Shown here piece after piece: positions 1-6,638 of a DNA stretch of 7,774 nucleotides. The position numbers and the translations under genes are program-made. Within the stretch, counting starts at the first letter, position 1, and every line of letters begins with the position of its first letter. The stretch comes from JAJZRV01 sp027442615 (lineage in GTDB: Bacteria > Pseudomonadota > Gammaproteobacteria > Burkholderiales > Ferrovaceae). The notes below the pieces were generated by a model. The model was not told the DNA's origin and searched no databases. It worked only from the letters and a program-made list of their open reading frames with translations. The DNA lies in assembly GCA_027442615.1 (NCBI GenBank), contig DAIBBI010000003.1, forward strand, positions 1 to 7,774, given 5' to 3'.

Positions 1-1
1 C

Positions 2-1618
2 GTCATCCGCTACCTGGGCGAGCAGGCCCTCTGGTCGGTGTTCAAGGCCATGGCGCTGGCTGCCCTGCTGTGGGCTGCACTGGCGTTCATGACGCAGATG
101 ACGGGGCTGGAAGGCGTGCCCCGTTCGGTGCCGCTGCTCTACGGCCTGATCGGGCTTGCCCTGGTGGGCGGTTCGCGCTTTGCCGCCCGCTGGCTGCTGT
201 GGTTGCCGTTGCGCGAACGCTTTGCCGGGCGACAGGTGCTGATCTACGGGGCGGGAGATGCGGGATGGCAACTGGCCGCAGCCTTGCGCCAGGGCCATGA
301 ATTTTTCCCCGCCGGTTTTCTGGATGACGACCCGGCCCTGCACGGCAAGGATGTGGGCGGGTTGCGCGTGTATGCGCCCGCCCAGTTGCGCCACCTGGTG
401 GAGCGTTTTGACATCCACGACGTCATCGTCACGCTGCCCTCGGCTTCCAGCGCGCGCCGGCGCGAAGTGGTGGCGTTTCTGGAGCAGTACCCGGTGCGGG
501 TGCGCATCCTGCCCGCCCTGGTGGACATCGCCAACGGGCGGCACCTCATCAACATGGTGCGCGAAGTGGACATCGGAGACCTTCTGGGGCGCGATCCGGT
601 CGCCGCCGACCCCACCCTTCTGGGGCGATCCATCACCGGCAAATCCGTGCTGGTCAGCGGAGCGGGGGGCTCCATCGGCGCAGAGCTGTGTCGCCAGATT
701 GCGGTGCTGCGCCCCACCCGGCTGGTGCTGCTGGAAGCCAGCGAACATGCGCTCTACCAGGTGGACCGGATGCTGCGTGCCATGGCCGACTTCGAGATCG
801 TGCCCTGCCTGGGCTCCGTGGGGGATGCGAGGCTGCTCACGCGCCTCTTTGACGAGCAGGGCATCAGGACCGTGTATCACGCAGCGGCGCACAAGCACGT
901 GCCGCTGGTGGAGATCAACGCCCTGGAAGGCGTTCGCAACAACGTGCTGGGCACCTTCGCGCTTGCCGAGGCGGCCTATGCGGCAGAGGTGGATACCTTC
1001 GTGCTGATCTCCACCGACAAGGACGTGCGCCCGGCCAACGTCATGGGGGCTACCAAGCGCTGGGCCGAGCTGATCGTGCAATCCATGGCGCAGCGTGCCG
1101 CAGCGGAGGGGCGCCGGCAAAGCTTCTGCGCCGTGCGTTTTGGCAACGTGCTGGGTTCAAGCGGTTCGGTGATTCCGCTGTTTCGCGAACAGATTGCGGC
1201 GGGCGGACCGGTGACGGTAACCCACGCCGAGGTGACGCGCTACTTCATGTCCATCCACGAAGCCGTGGAACTGGTCATCCAGGCGGGCAGCCTTGCCCAT
1301 GGCGGGGAGATTTTCCTGCTCGACATGGGTGAACCGGTGCGCATTGCCGACCTTGCGCGCAACATGATTCGCCTGGCGGGGTTGGGCCATCAGGACATTG
1401 AAATCGTCTACACCGGCCTGCGCCCGGGCGAAAAACTCTTTGAGGAACTGCTCATCGCCAGCAGCATGGCCTCGCCCACCGCGCATCCCAAGATCATGCA
1501 GGCAGATGAACCCTGCCTTGCCGAAGCGGTGCTGCTGTCTGCCGTGGCGCGGCTGCGCAAAGCGGTGCTGGCCCGCGACGAAGCGGTCGTGCGGGCGGTG
1601 CTGACGGAGGCGCCCTAG
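2..1618 (+). CDS. Membrane-bound nucleotide-sugar 4,6-dehydratase/epimerase (WbpM/CapD/FlaA1 type), 5' end missing
   Basis: The frame is open from base 2, so the true start lies upstream; the GTG at 38 is only the first in-window candidate. Numbering from that GTG (526 residues): two hydrophobic segments are visible (about 2-21 and 31-48), and the family normally has four or so before its soluble part. A first Rossmann-like CoA_binding_3 region has GAGDAG at 71-76. The catalytic SDR domain begins near 202 with SGAGGSIGAE (207-216). It carries ISTDK (324-328), NVMGATK (334-340), RFGNVLGSSGS (367-377) and LRPGEKLFEE (461-470). The usual YxxxK is MxxxK (M336, K340), as in WbpM-type enzymes. The family dehydrates UDP-N-acetyl-hexosamines at C4/C6 on the inner membrane for O-antigen, capsule or exopolysaccharide. 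The exact sugar is not readable. The stop TAG is followed by a 65-bp gap to an unrelated unit. Confidence 0.93.
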   Translation, partial: VIRYLGEQALWSVFKAMALAALLWAALAFMTQMTGLEGVPRSVPLLYGLIGLALVGGSRFAARWLLWLPLRERFAGRQVLIYGAGDAGWQLAAALRQGHEFFPAGFLDDDPALHGKDVGGLRVYAPAQLRHLVERFDIHDVIVTLPSASSARRREVVAFLEQYPVRVRILPALVDIANGRHLINMVREVDIGDLLGRDPVAADPTLLGRSITGKSVLVSGAGGSIGAELCRQIAVLRPTRLVLLEASEHALYQVDRMLRAMADFEIVPCLGSVGDARLLTRLFDEQGIRTVYHAAAHKHVPLVEINALEGVRNNVLGTFALAEAAYAAEVDTFVLISTDKDVRPANVMGATKRWAELIVQSMAQRAAAEGRRQSFCAVRFGNVLGSSGSVIPLFREQIAAGGPVTVTHAEVTRYFMSIHEAVELVIQAGSLAHGGEIFLLDMGEPVRIADLARNMIRLAGLGHQDIEIVYTGLRPGEKLFEELLIASSMASPTAHPKIMQADEPCLAEAVLLSAVARLRKAVLARDEAVVRAVLTEAP

Positions 1619-1629
1619 TTTGGCATAAT
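1601..1629 (+). promoter_or_regulatory. Candidate sigma-70 promoter for the oxidoreductase unit
   Basis: The -35-like CTGACG (1601-1606) is separated by exactly 17 bases from the -10-like CATAAT (1624-1629). TGG directly before the -10 gives an extended -10 (TGn). The -35 lies in the last codons of the upstream dehydratase gene. Predicted transcription would start near 1636, about 48 bases ahead of the ATG at 1684. The match is by eye against the E. coli consensus and has not been tested. Confidence 0.55.
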
Positions 1630-1636
1630 CCCAAGA

Positions 1637-1662
1637 CTGTGGTCGGACTGCCATGATCACAG
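1637..1662 (+). promoter_or_regulatory. Leader hairpin / inverted repeat upstream of the [2Fe-2S] subunit gene
   Basis: CTGTGGTC (1637-1644) pairs with GATCACAG (1655-1662), giving 8 base pairs including one G-T pair, around a 10-base loop. It begins almost at the predicted transcription start and ends 12 bases before the ribosome-binding site. No T-run follows, so it is not a standard terminator for the dehydratase gene. It could stabilise the mRNA 5' end or be an operator half-site pair. The function is inferred only from position. Confidence 0.4.
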
Positions 1663-1674
1663 GTTCCCACATTC

Positions 1675-1682
1675 GGAGGTGA
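1675..1682 (+). promoter_or_regulatory. Strong Shine-Dalgarno site
   Basis: GGAGGTGA lies directly before the ATG at 1684, an eight-base match to the 16S rRNA 3' end. It fixes the start of the [2Fe-2S] subunit gene and is clearly the strongest ribosome-binding site in the window. Confidence 0.85.
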
Positions 1683-1683
1683 C

Positions 1684-2154
1684 ATGTCCCACGCTTACAC
1701 CCTGAAGGTCAACGGCCAGACACACATCGTTCAGGCGGATGATCCCAAAATGCCCCTGTTGTACGCCCTGCGCAATGATCTTGAATTGCGCGGTCCGCGT
1801 TTTGGCTGCGGGCTTGGTCAATGCGGCGCCTGTACGGTCCACCTGGAAGGCGTTGCGGTGCGTTCATGCAGCGTGTCCATCAGCGATGCGGCAGGCAAAT
1901 CCATCACCACGCTTGAAGGCCTGGGCTCCCCCGAGCACCCCCATCCCATCCAGCAAGCCTTCATTGACGAGCAGGCAGCCCAGTGCGGCTACTGCATCAA
2001 TGGCATGATCATGCAGGCCAAGGCCCTGCTGGACCAGAACAAGCATCCCAGCGAACAGCACATTCGCGATGCGCTGGCGCTCAACCTGTGCCGGTGCGGC
2101 ACCCATGCCCGCATCATCCGCGCCGTGCAGCGCGCTGCTGCAGCACTTGCCTGA
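1684..2154 (+). CDS. iorA: [2Fe-2S] small subunit of a molybdenum hydroxylase (isoquinoline 1-oxidoreductase alpha / aldehyde oxidase type)
   Basis: This 156-residue protein has the length and plan of IorA-type subunits. The N-terminal plant-type ferredoxin domain has C42-x4-C47-x2-C50 and C62 (FGCGLGQCGACTVHLEG). The C-terminal helical domain binds the second cluster with C101, C104, C136 and C138 (QCGYC ... CRCGT). All eight expected cysteines are present. Its role is to pass electrons from the Mo site of the large subunit to an outside acceptor. It has no signal peptide; in related enzymes the small subunit folds in the cytoplasm and is carried out by the Tat signal of its partner (family knowledge, not visible here). 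It is first in the unit, with the partner's ATG 14 bases past its stop. The symbol reflects the family, not proof that isoquinoline is the substrate. Confidence 0.92.
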   Translation: MSHAYTLKVNGQTHIVQADDPKMPLLYALRNDLELRGPRFGCGLGQCGACTVHLEGVAVRSCSVSISDAAGKSITTLEGLGSPEHPHPIQQAFIDEQAAQCGYCINGMIMQAKALLDQNKHPSEQHIRDALALNLCRCGTHARIIRAVQRAAAALA

Positions 2155-2168
2155 GGGAGACGCCCATC

Positions 2169-4382
2169 ATGACGCATGACATCCTGACCCGCCGCACCTT
2201 TCTCAAGAGCGCCGGTTCGCTGATAGTGACTTTTACCCTCCTGCCGCAGCACAGCCAGGCTGCAGACGCTGCCACCGCTGCCACGGCGCACGCCAAAAGC
2301 GTGGCCACCGACGCCGTGGATGGCTTCATCGAAATCCATCCGGACAACACGGTGACGATCTATTCGGGCAAGGTGGACCTGGGTACCGGCGTGCGCACCG
2401 CCATCACCCAGATCGCCGCGGAGCAGCTGGACATGCCACTCTCGGCGGTGACGGTCATCCAGGGCGATACCCTGACCACCCCGGATCAGGGCGTGACCTT
2501 TGGCAGCCTCTCCATCCAGGTGGGCGGCATGCAGATTCGCCAGGCCTGTGCCACGGCGCGCGCTGCCCTGGTGCAGCGTGCGGCCCATCAGTTCAAGGCT
2601 CCCGCCGAGTCCATCAAGACCCATGAAGGCCAATGCTGGCACGGCGGCGAGAGCGTGCCCTACGCCAAGCTGATCGAGGCCGAAGGGCTGATCCTCAAGG
2701 TGGACCCCAAGGCTCCCGTCAAGGCGCCGGCCGATTACCAGATCGTGGGCAAGTCGGTGGCGCGTCTTGACATTCCCGGCAAGGTCACCGGTCGCTTTGA
2801 ATACATGCAGGATTTTCGTCTGCCCGGCATGCTGCATGCCCGGGTCATCCGTCCTGCGGGGATGCAGGCCGAACTGCTGTCGGTGGATGATGCGGCGGCG
2901 CGCAAGGTGCCGGGGTTCGTGGCCACCGTGCGCGAAGGTAATTTTCTGGCGGTGGTGTCGCGCACCGAATGGGGCGCCATCCAGGCCAGCCAGGCCATCA
3001 GGCCCGTGTGGAGCCAGTGGCAGGGGCTGCCCGAACAGGAAAAGTTATGGGATTACGTCCGCAACACGGCCGTGAGCAAAAGCGAGGACCTGCAAAAGGT
3101 TGGCGATGCCGCAGCCGTGCTGCAGCAAAACGCCAAAAAGCTGCGGGCCACCTACGACTTCGCCATCCATACCCACGGCTCCATTGGGCCCTCGTGCGCG
3201 GTGGCCGAATGGAAGGACGACAAGGTCACCTGCTGGAGCGCGTCGCAACAAACCCATCTGCTGCGAAAACAGATTGCCCAGATGATGAAGGTGCCCGATG
3301 ACAGCGTGCGCTGCATCTACATTGACGGGTCGGGGTGTTACGGGCGCAACGGTCACGAAGACGCGGCCTCCGACGCCGTGCTGATTGCCAAAGTGGTCAA
3401 CCAGCCGGTACGCGTGCAGTGGATGCGCGCCGACGAGCATGGCTGGGATCCCAAGGGCCCGCCCACGTTGCTGGATTTTGAGGGGGCGGTGGACGACACG
3501 GGACATATCGCAGCCTGGTCGTCGCAGGCCTACATTCCGCAACGCCCCTCCCAGGTGTCGGTGACCCTGCTCACTGCCGACCTTGCCAACCGGCCCCATG
3601 AAGTGGCGCACCCGGGCAACATCCATCAGGCCCTGGCCATTGGCTACCAGGTGCCCAACCTCAAAACCACCGTACATTCCCTGAGCCATACCCCGTTGCG
3701 CGCCTCCTGGATACGCGCCCCGGGCCGGATGCAGAACACCTTTGGCAACGAGAGCTTCATGGATGAACTGGCGCATGCCGCCGGTGCCGATCCGGTGGCC
3801 TTTCGCCTGAGCCATCTCACCGATGCGCGTGGGCGCGAATGCCTGGAGCGGGTGGCACGCCTTGCCCAATGGCAGCCGCGCACGAGTCCGGCCAAGGCCG
3901 AGGGCGACCTGGTGCGTGGACGCGGGGTGTCGTACATCAAGTACGAACTGGTGCGCACCTACGTGGCCGTGGTGGCCGACGTGGAAGTCCACCGCAAGAC
4001 CGGCAAGATCAGGGTCACAAACTTTTACGTGGCCCATGACTGCGGCCAGGTCATCAACCCCGACGGCCTGAAAAACCAGCTGGAAGGCAACATCATCCAA
4101 ACCATCAGCCGCACCCTCCTGGAGGAGATCAGGTTCGACCGCTCGCACGTTACGACGCTGGACTGGAAGAGCTATCCCATCCTGACTTTTCCCGAGGTGC
4201 CGCACATTGCCATGGATCTGATCGACCGCCCCAACGAAAAGCCGTGGGGAGCAGGTGAGCCCACGGCATCGGTGGTGCCCTCGGCCATTGGCAATGCCGT
4301 GTATGATGCCATCGGGGTGCGACTGCGCTCCGTACCGTTTACTCCCCACAAAGTTCTGGAAGCCATGAGGACAAGCACATGA
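2169..4382 (+). CDS. iorB: Tat-exported molybdopterin-binding large subunit (isoquinoline 1-oxidoreductase beta / aldehyde oxidase type)
   Basis: The chosen start is the ATG at 2169, preceded by AGGGAGA at 2154-2160. The frame stays open back to 1983, but that part overlaps the small subunit gene. The 737-residue product opens with a twin-arginine signal (TRRTFLK, 7-13, then a hydrophobic stretch, possible cleavage after SQA at 31) and an Ala/Thr-rich linker. Xanthine-oxidase-family landmarks follow: GSGCYGRNGHEDAA (387-400), LRASWIRAPG (510-519), HDCGQVINPDG (623-633) and GAGEPTASVVPSAIGNAV near the C terminus. E697 of GAGEP is the expected catalytic base at the Mo centre. The family hydroxylates aldehydes or N-heterocycles with water, and IorB-type enzymes are thought to use molybdopterin cytosine dinucleotide. 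It should act in the periplasm with the small subunit. There is no fused haem domain, and no cytochrome or XdhC-like gene adjoins it. Its stop overlaps the next start as ATGA. The substrate is unknown. Confidence 0.92.
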   Translation: MTHDILTRRTFLKSAGSLIVTFTLLPQHSQAADAATAATAHAKSVATDAVDGFIEIHPDNTVTIYSGKVDLGTGVRTAITQIAAEQLDMPLSAVTVIQGDTLTTPDQGVTFGSLSIQVGGMQIRQACATARAALVQRAAHQFKAPAESIKTHEGQCWHGGESVPYAKLIEAEGLILKVDPKAPVKAPADYQIVGKSVARLDIPGKVTGRFEYMQDFRLPGMLHARVIRPAGMQAELLSVDDAAARKVPGFVATVREGNFLAVVSRTEWGAIQASQAIRPVWSQWQGLPEQEKLWDYVRNTAVSKSEDLQKVGDAAAVLQQNAKKLRATYDFAIHTHGSIGPSCAVAEWKDDKVTCWSASQQTHLLRKQIAQMMKVPDDSVRCIYIDGSGCYGRNGHEDAASDAVLIAKVVNQPVRVQWMRADEHGWDPKGPPTLLDFEGAVDDTGHIAAWSSQAYIPQRPSQVSVTLLTADLANRPHEVAHPGNIHQALAIGYQVPNLKTTVHSLSHTPLRASWIRAPGRMQNTFGNESFMDELAHAAGADPVAFRLSHLTDARGRECLERVARLAQWQPRTSPAKAEGDLVRGRGVSYIKYELVRTYVAVVADVEVHRKTGKIRVTNFYVAHDCGQVINPDGLKNQLEGNIIQTISRTLLEEIRFDRSHVTTLDWKSYPILTFPEVPHIAMDLIDRPNEKPWGAGEPTASVVPSAIGNAVYDAIGVRLRSVPFTPHKVLEAMRTST

Positions 4383-5197
4383 ACCACTTTATTAAAATGA
4401 AATACCTGTTGGTGTCGTTGATGTTTGCTGCGGGCCTGGCCCAGGCTGCTGACGGCAAGACCGAATTGCTGTGGCTGGGACAATCTGCGGTGCGCATTTC
4501 CACGCCGGGGGGCAAGGTCATCCTGGTGGATCCCTTCATCACCAAAAACCCCAAGACGCCCGATCAATATAAAAACCTCGATGCGCTGGGCCACATCGAC
4601 CTGATTCTCGTCACCCACGGTCACGCCGACCACCTGGGCGACGCCCCGGAGATTGCGAAGCGATACAACATTCCGGTCATCGCCGTGGCGGGACTGAACC
4701 AATCCCTGACGACGCTGGGGGTGTTGCCGCCCGAACTTGCGCCGCGCATGAACAAGTCGGGCACCATCACGCCCTTTGACGGCATCAAGATCACCATGGT
4801 CCATGCCGAACATACGTCTGAAGTGGTGTGGCACAACCCCGCCACCAACAAGGACGAAACCCATCCGGGCGGCGAGCCGGTGGGCTTCATCATCGAGATG
4901 GAAAACGGGTTCAAGATCTACCACATGGGAGACACCGGCCTGTTTGGCGACATGAAGCTCATTGCCGACTACTACCGGCCAGACCTGGTGTTGATTCCCA
5001 TCGGGGGCCACTTCGTCATGAGCCCGCAGGATGCGGCCTATGCGGTGCGCTACTGGCTGAAGCCGCACTATGTCCTGCCGATTCACTACGGCACCTTCCC
5101 GGTGCTGAAGGGCACGCCCGAGGAGTTCATCAAGGCGCTGGGCCCCTCCCGCACCAAGGTGCTGGATTTGAAGCCTGGCGGTTCGGTCAGCTTCTAA
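4379..5197 (+). CDS. Exported metallo-beta-lactamase-fold metal-dependent hydrolase (UPF0173 type)
   Basis: This 272-residue protein starts at an ATG overlapping the previous stop (ATGA), with GAGGA eight or so bases ahead. A second ATG (residue 7) is possible. A Sec-type signal peptide is visible: a short charged N end, hydrophobic core about 9-20, and AQA at 21-23 as a cleavage site. The MBL metal ligands are present: THGHADH (79-85), H145 within HAEHTS, D185 within GDTGLFGD, and H236 within PIHYGTFP. LIPIGGHFVMSP (205-216) is typical of UPF0173 proteins, which are usually cytoplasmic, about 225-230 residues and of unknown substrate. The signal peptide explains most of the extra length here. 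Overlap with the molybdenum subunit suggests translational coupling and a linked periplasmic role, possibly hydrolysing a lactone, ester or amide related to the oxidase substrate or product (inference). Confidence 0.88.
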   Translation: MNHFIKMKYLLVSLMFAAGLAQAADGKTELLWLGQSAVRISTPGGKVILVDPFITKNPKTPDQYKNLDALGHIDLILVTHGHADHLGDAPEIAKRYNIPVIAVAGLNQSLTTLGVLPPELAPRMNKSGTITPFDGIKITMVHAEHTSEVVWHNPATNKDETHPGGEPVGFIIEMENGFKIYHMGDTGLFGDMKLIADYYRPDLVLIPIGGHFVMSPQDAAYAVRYWLKPHYVLPIHYGTFPVLKGTPEEFIKALGPSRTKVLDLKPGGSVSF

Positions 5198-5966
5198 GCC
5201 AGCCCAACCCCTGCGAGGTACCGGCCCGTGGCCGGTACTCGCAGCCGACGTACCCCTCGTAACCCAGCTCGTCGATCAGATCGAACAGGTAAGGGTAGTT
5301 CACTTCGCCCACGTCGGGTTCGTGCCGCTCAGGCACCCCTGCAATCTGCAGGTGTCCCACGCGTCCCCACGGCAGGTACTGGCGTAGCCGCGTGGCCAGA
5401 TCGCCCTCCACGATCTGGCAGTGATACAAATCCATTTGCACCTTGAGATTGGATGATCCCACTGTATGGACCACGTCGTGCGCATCCGCCTGGTGGTTGA
5501 GGTGGTAGCCCGGCATGTCGCGCGGGTTGATGGGCTCGATCAGAATGTCGATTCCCAGGGGGGCCGCCTGGGCTGCAGCCCAGGCGAGGTTGTCCAGGTA
5601 GGTTGTACGGGCCCGGGCCGGATCGCTGCCTGTGACAACGATGCCGGCCATGACGCGCAGGCGGCGACAGTGGAGTGCGATGGCGTAGGGCAGGGCCTGT
5701 TCGCTGATGCTGCGGCGAAAGTCGGCCTCGCGTCCGGGGAGGGCCGCAAGGCCGCGTTCACCTGCTTCCCAATCTCCGGGTGGGGCATTGAATAGCACCT
5801 GCTGCAGGCACTGGTCCTGCAGATGCCGTGACAACGCCGCGGCCTCGAACGCATAGGGAAACATGAATTCAACGGCTTTAAACCCGTCGGCTCTGGCAGC
5901 TGCAAAACGGTCGTGAAAGCGATGTTCCTGGTACATCAGGGACAGGTTGGCGGCAAAGCGGGGCAT
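5187..5966 (-). CDS. hyi: Hydroxypyruvate isomerase-like sugar-phosphate isomerase/epimerase (TIM barrel)
   Basis: The 259-residue product matches the usual length of Hyi/OtnI proteins. Features of the xylose-isomerase-like TIM barrel run along the chain: NLSLMYQE (7-14), GFKAVEFMFPY (28-38), ILIEPINPRDMPGYH (141-155), QMDLYHCQIVEGD (177-189), GHLQIAGVPERHEPD (204-218) and GYVGCEYRP (238-246). Probable metal or acid-base residues are E144, D179, H205 or Q207, and E243. Hyi interconverts hydroxypyruvate and tartronate semialdehyde in glyoxylate metabolism; OtnI relatives act on 2-oxo-tetronates, so the substrate is a family-level guess. No gcl, glxR or kinase gene adjoins it. It follows the CPTCGH gene by 26 bases and is probably co-transcribed with it. 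No clear ribosome-binding site precedes the ATG. Its last 11 bases overlap the end of the convergent hydrolase gene, and its C-terminal codons form a strong hairpin. Confidence 0.87.
   Translation of the reverse strand: MPRFAANLSLMYQEHRFHDRFAAARADGFKAVEFMFPYAFEAAALSRHLQDQCLQQVLFNAPPGDWEAGERGLAALPGREADFRRSISEQALPYAIALHCRRLRVMAGIVVTGSDPARARTTYLDNLAWAAAQAAPLGIDILIEPINPRDMPGYHLNHQADAHDVVHTVGSSNLKVQMDLYHCQIVEGDLATRLRQYLPWGRVGHLQIAGVPERHEPDVGEVNYPYLFDLIDELGYEGYVGCEYRPRAGTSQGLGWLRS
5211..5244. terminator. Strong 15-bp hairpin at the convergent gene junction (possible bidirectional terminator or mRNA 3' stabiliser)
   Basis: The left arm 5211-5226 and right arm 5230-5244 pair over 15 base pairs with a single bulged G and a three-base loop (5227-5229). 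The stem is mostly G-C. On the + strand it begins 14 bases after the hydrolase stop. On the - strand it lies inside the isomerase gene, in the codons for residues about 241-252. No T-tract follows on either strand, so it is not a textbook intrinsic terminator. Ending or protecting the oxidoreductase transcript is an inference from position. Confidence 0.45.
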
Positions 5967-5992
5967 GATCTGTTCTACGGATGCCGCGACGC

Positions 5993-6577
5993 CTATTCGG
6001 CCTGCAGGTGCATCACTTCCTGACGGTCAGACGGGCCCTCCGACAGGCTGGCACCAGTCAGATCATCTTCAAGCTCACGCAGCATCTGCCACAGCAGAAC
6101 CCCCTGCGCATCCTCGTGCATCATTGCCTCAAGGGCTTGGCGCCCGGCGGCCTCTGCAGGCAGCATTTCCAGAAGCTGGGGCACCCATGCCCTGGTGAGT
6201 TTTCTGTCCTCGCGCTCTGTGTCTTCGCAGTAGAGCAGCCCGAGGCACAGAAATCCAACCCACTCGGGATGACGGACGTTTCGGGCAATCCATTGAAGGG
6301 AGGCGCGGGCCAGAATCCGGGAGAGGTAGCTTTGATGAGGAATGGGCCAGCCACCGATTTTAGGCAGCTGGTCCATGTCAAATTCCATGAGGCCATGCAG
6401 GCAGTAACCCGAAACGGTCCAGGTGGCCTGATCGGGGTGGTTACCCCTCAGTATTTCGCGAAAGCCAAGACGAAAATAGGCATGGCCACAGGTGGGGCAG
6501 TCCATCCGCCAGCACCAGCGCTCCATGGAAGCCAGTTCGCACAGGGCTTCGAAAGCATTTTTCGGGTCGGGTTTCAA
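5993..6577 (-). CDS. Conserved-looking hypothetical protein with a CPTCGH (zinc-knuckle-like) motif
   Basis: I do not recognise this family. Numbered from the TTG at 6577, the product is 194 residues. An in-frame stop lies a few codons upstream, so TTG is the longest canonical start; ATG at 6526 (residue 18) is the alternative. Neither has a clear ribosome-binding site. The stretch before that ATG reads as plausible protein continuous with what follows, which favours TTG. Visible features are C27-P-T-C30-G-H32 (half a zinc site), aromatic-rich segments, a second Cys-His pair (C59, H61), LLYCEDTERED (114-124), and a charged helical C-terminal third. There is no signal peptide or clear membrane span, so it is probably cytoplasmic. 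Its stop is 26 bases before the isomerase start, which suggests a two-gene operon. Reading-frame length and normal composition support a real gene. Confidence 0.7.
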   Translation of the reverse strand: MKPDPKNAFEALCELASMERWCWRMDCPTCGHAYFRLGFREILRGNHPDQATWTVSGYCLHGLMEFDMDQLPKIGGWPIPHQSYLSRILARASLQWIARNVRHPEWVGFLCLGLLYCEDTEREDRKLTRAWVPQLLEMLPAEAAGRQALEAMMHEDAQGVLLWQMLRELEDDLTGASLSEGPSDRQEVMHLQAE

Positions 6578-6578
6578 G

Positions 6579-6619
6579 GGAGGAATGAGCGGTCTTGGTT
6601 ACCTCAAAACGGAGGAATG
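6579..6619. repeat. 9-bp direct repeat in the leader of the CPTCGH gene
   Basis: GGAGGAATG occurs at 6579-6587 and again at 6611-6619, 32 bases apart (about three helical turns). Read on the - strand, both copies are CATTCCTCC. They lie between the candidate -10 and the TTG start of the hypothetical gene. A repeat of this size can arise by chance in a window this long; the position is what makes it worth noting. Confidence 0.4.
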
Positions 6620-6632
6620 CCCTGTTGATATG

Positions 6633-6638
6633 ATTATA
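6633..6638 (-). promoter_or_regulatory. Candidate -10 element for the CPTCGH-isomerase pair
   Basis: On the - strand this is a perfect TATAAT inside a locally AT-rich stretch, about 56 bases upstream of the TTG at 6577. No good -35 is visible at 16-18 bases; the nearest match (CCTTTC region, about 6656-6661) is poor. Transcription would begin near 6626. The call rests on the perfect hexamer and its position. Confidence 0.35.

Noticed and set aside
1983..2168. N-terminal extension of the molybdopterin subunit frame
   Set aside because: It overlaps the small subunit gene, and the Tat signal would then be internal. The ATG at 2169 has a good ribosome-binding site and puts the RR motif at residues 8-9.
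1989..2837. 282-codon open frame on the - strand across both oxidoreductase subunit genes
   Set aside because: It overlaps two well-supported genes, has no recognisable domain, and has the skewed composition of an antisense frame.
3045..4349. 434-codon open frame on the - strand opposite the molybdopterin subunit gene
   Set aside because: It is a shadow of a long GC-rich gene. The + strand frame has clear family motifs across the same bases; the antisense product is His/Gly/Arg-rich with no recognisable domain.
4172..5086. 304-codon open frame opposite the hydrolase gene
   Set aside because: It is antisense to a gene with all its metal-binding motifs and shows no family features of its own.
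5981..6628. 215-codon + strand frame opposite the CPTCGH gene
   Set aside because: I weighed which strand is real. The - strand product has CPTCGH, a natural amino-acid mix and operon spacing to the isomerase gene; the + strand product looks like an antisense translation and has no ribosome-binding site.
6617..6628. Three-codon frame (MPC) after GGAGGA
   Set aside because: It is too short to support, with the same spacing problem, and probably a by-product of the direct repeat.
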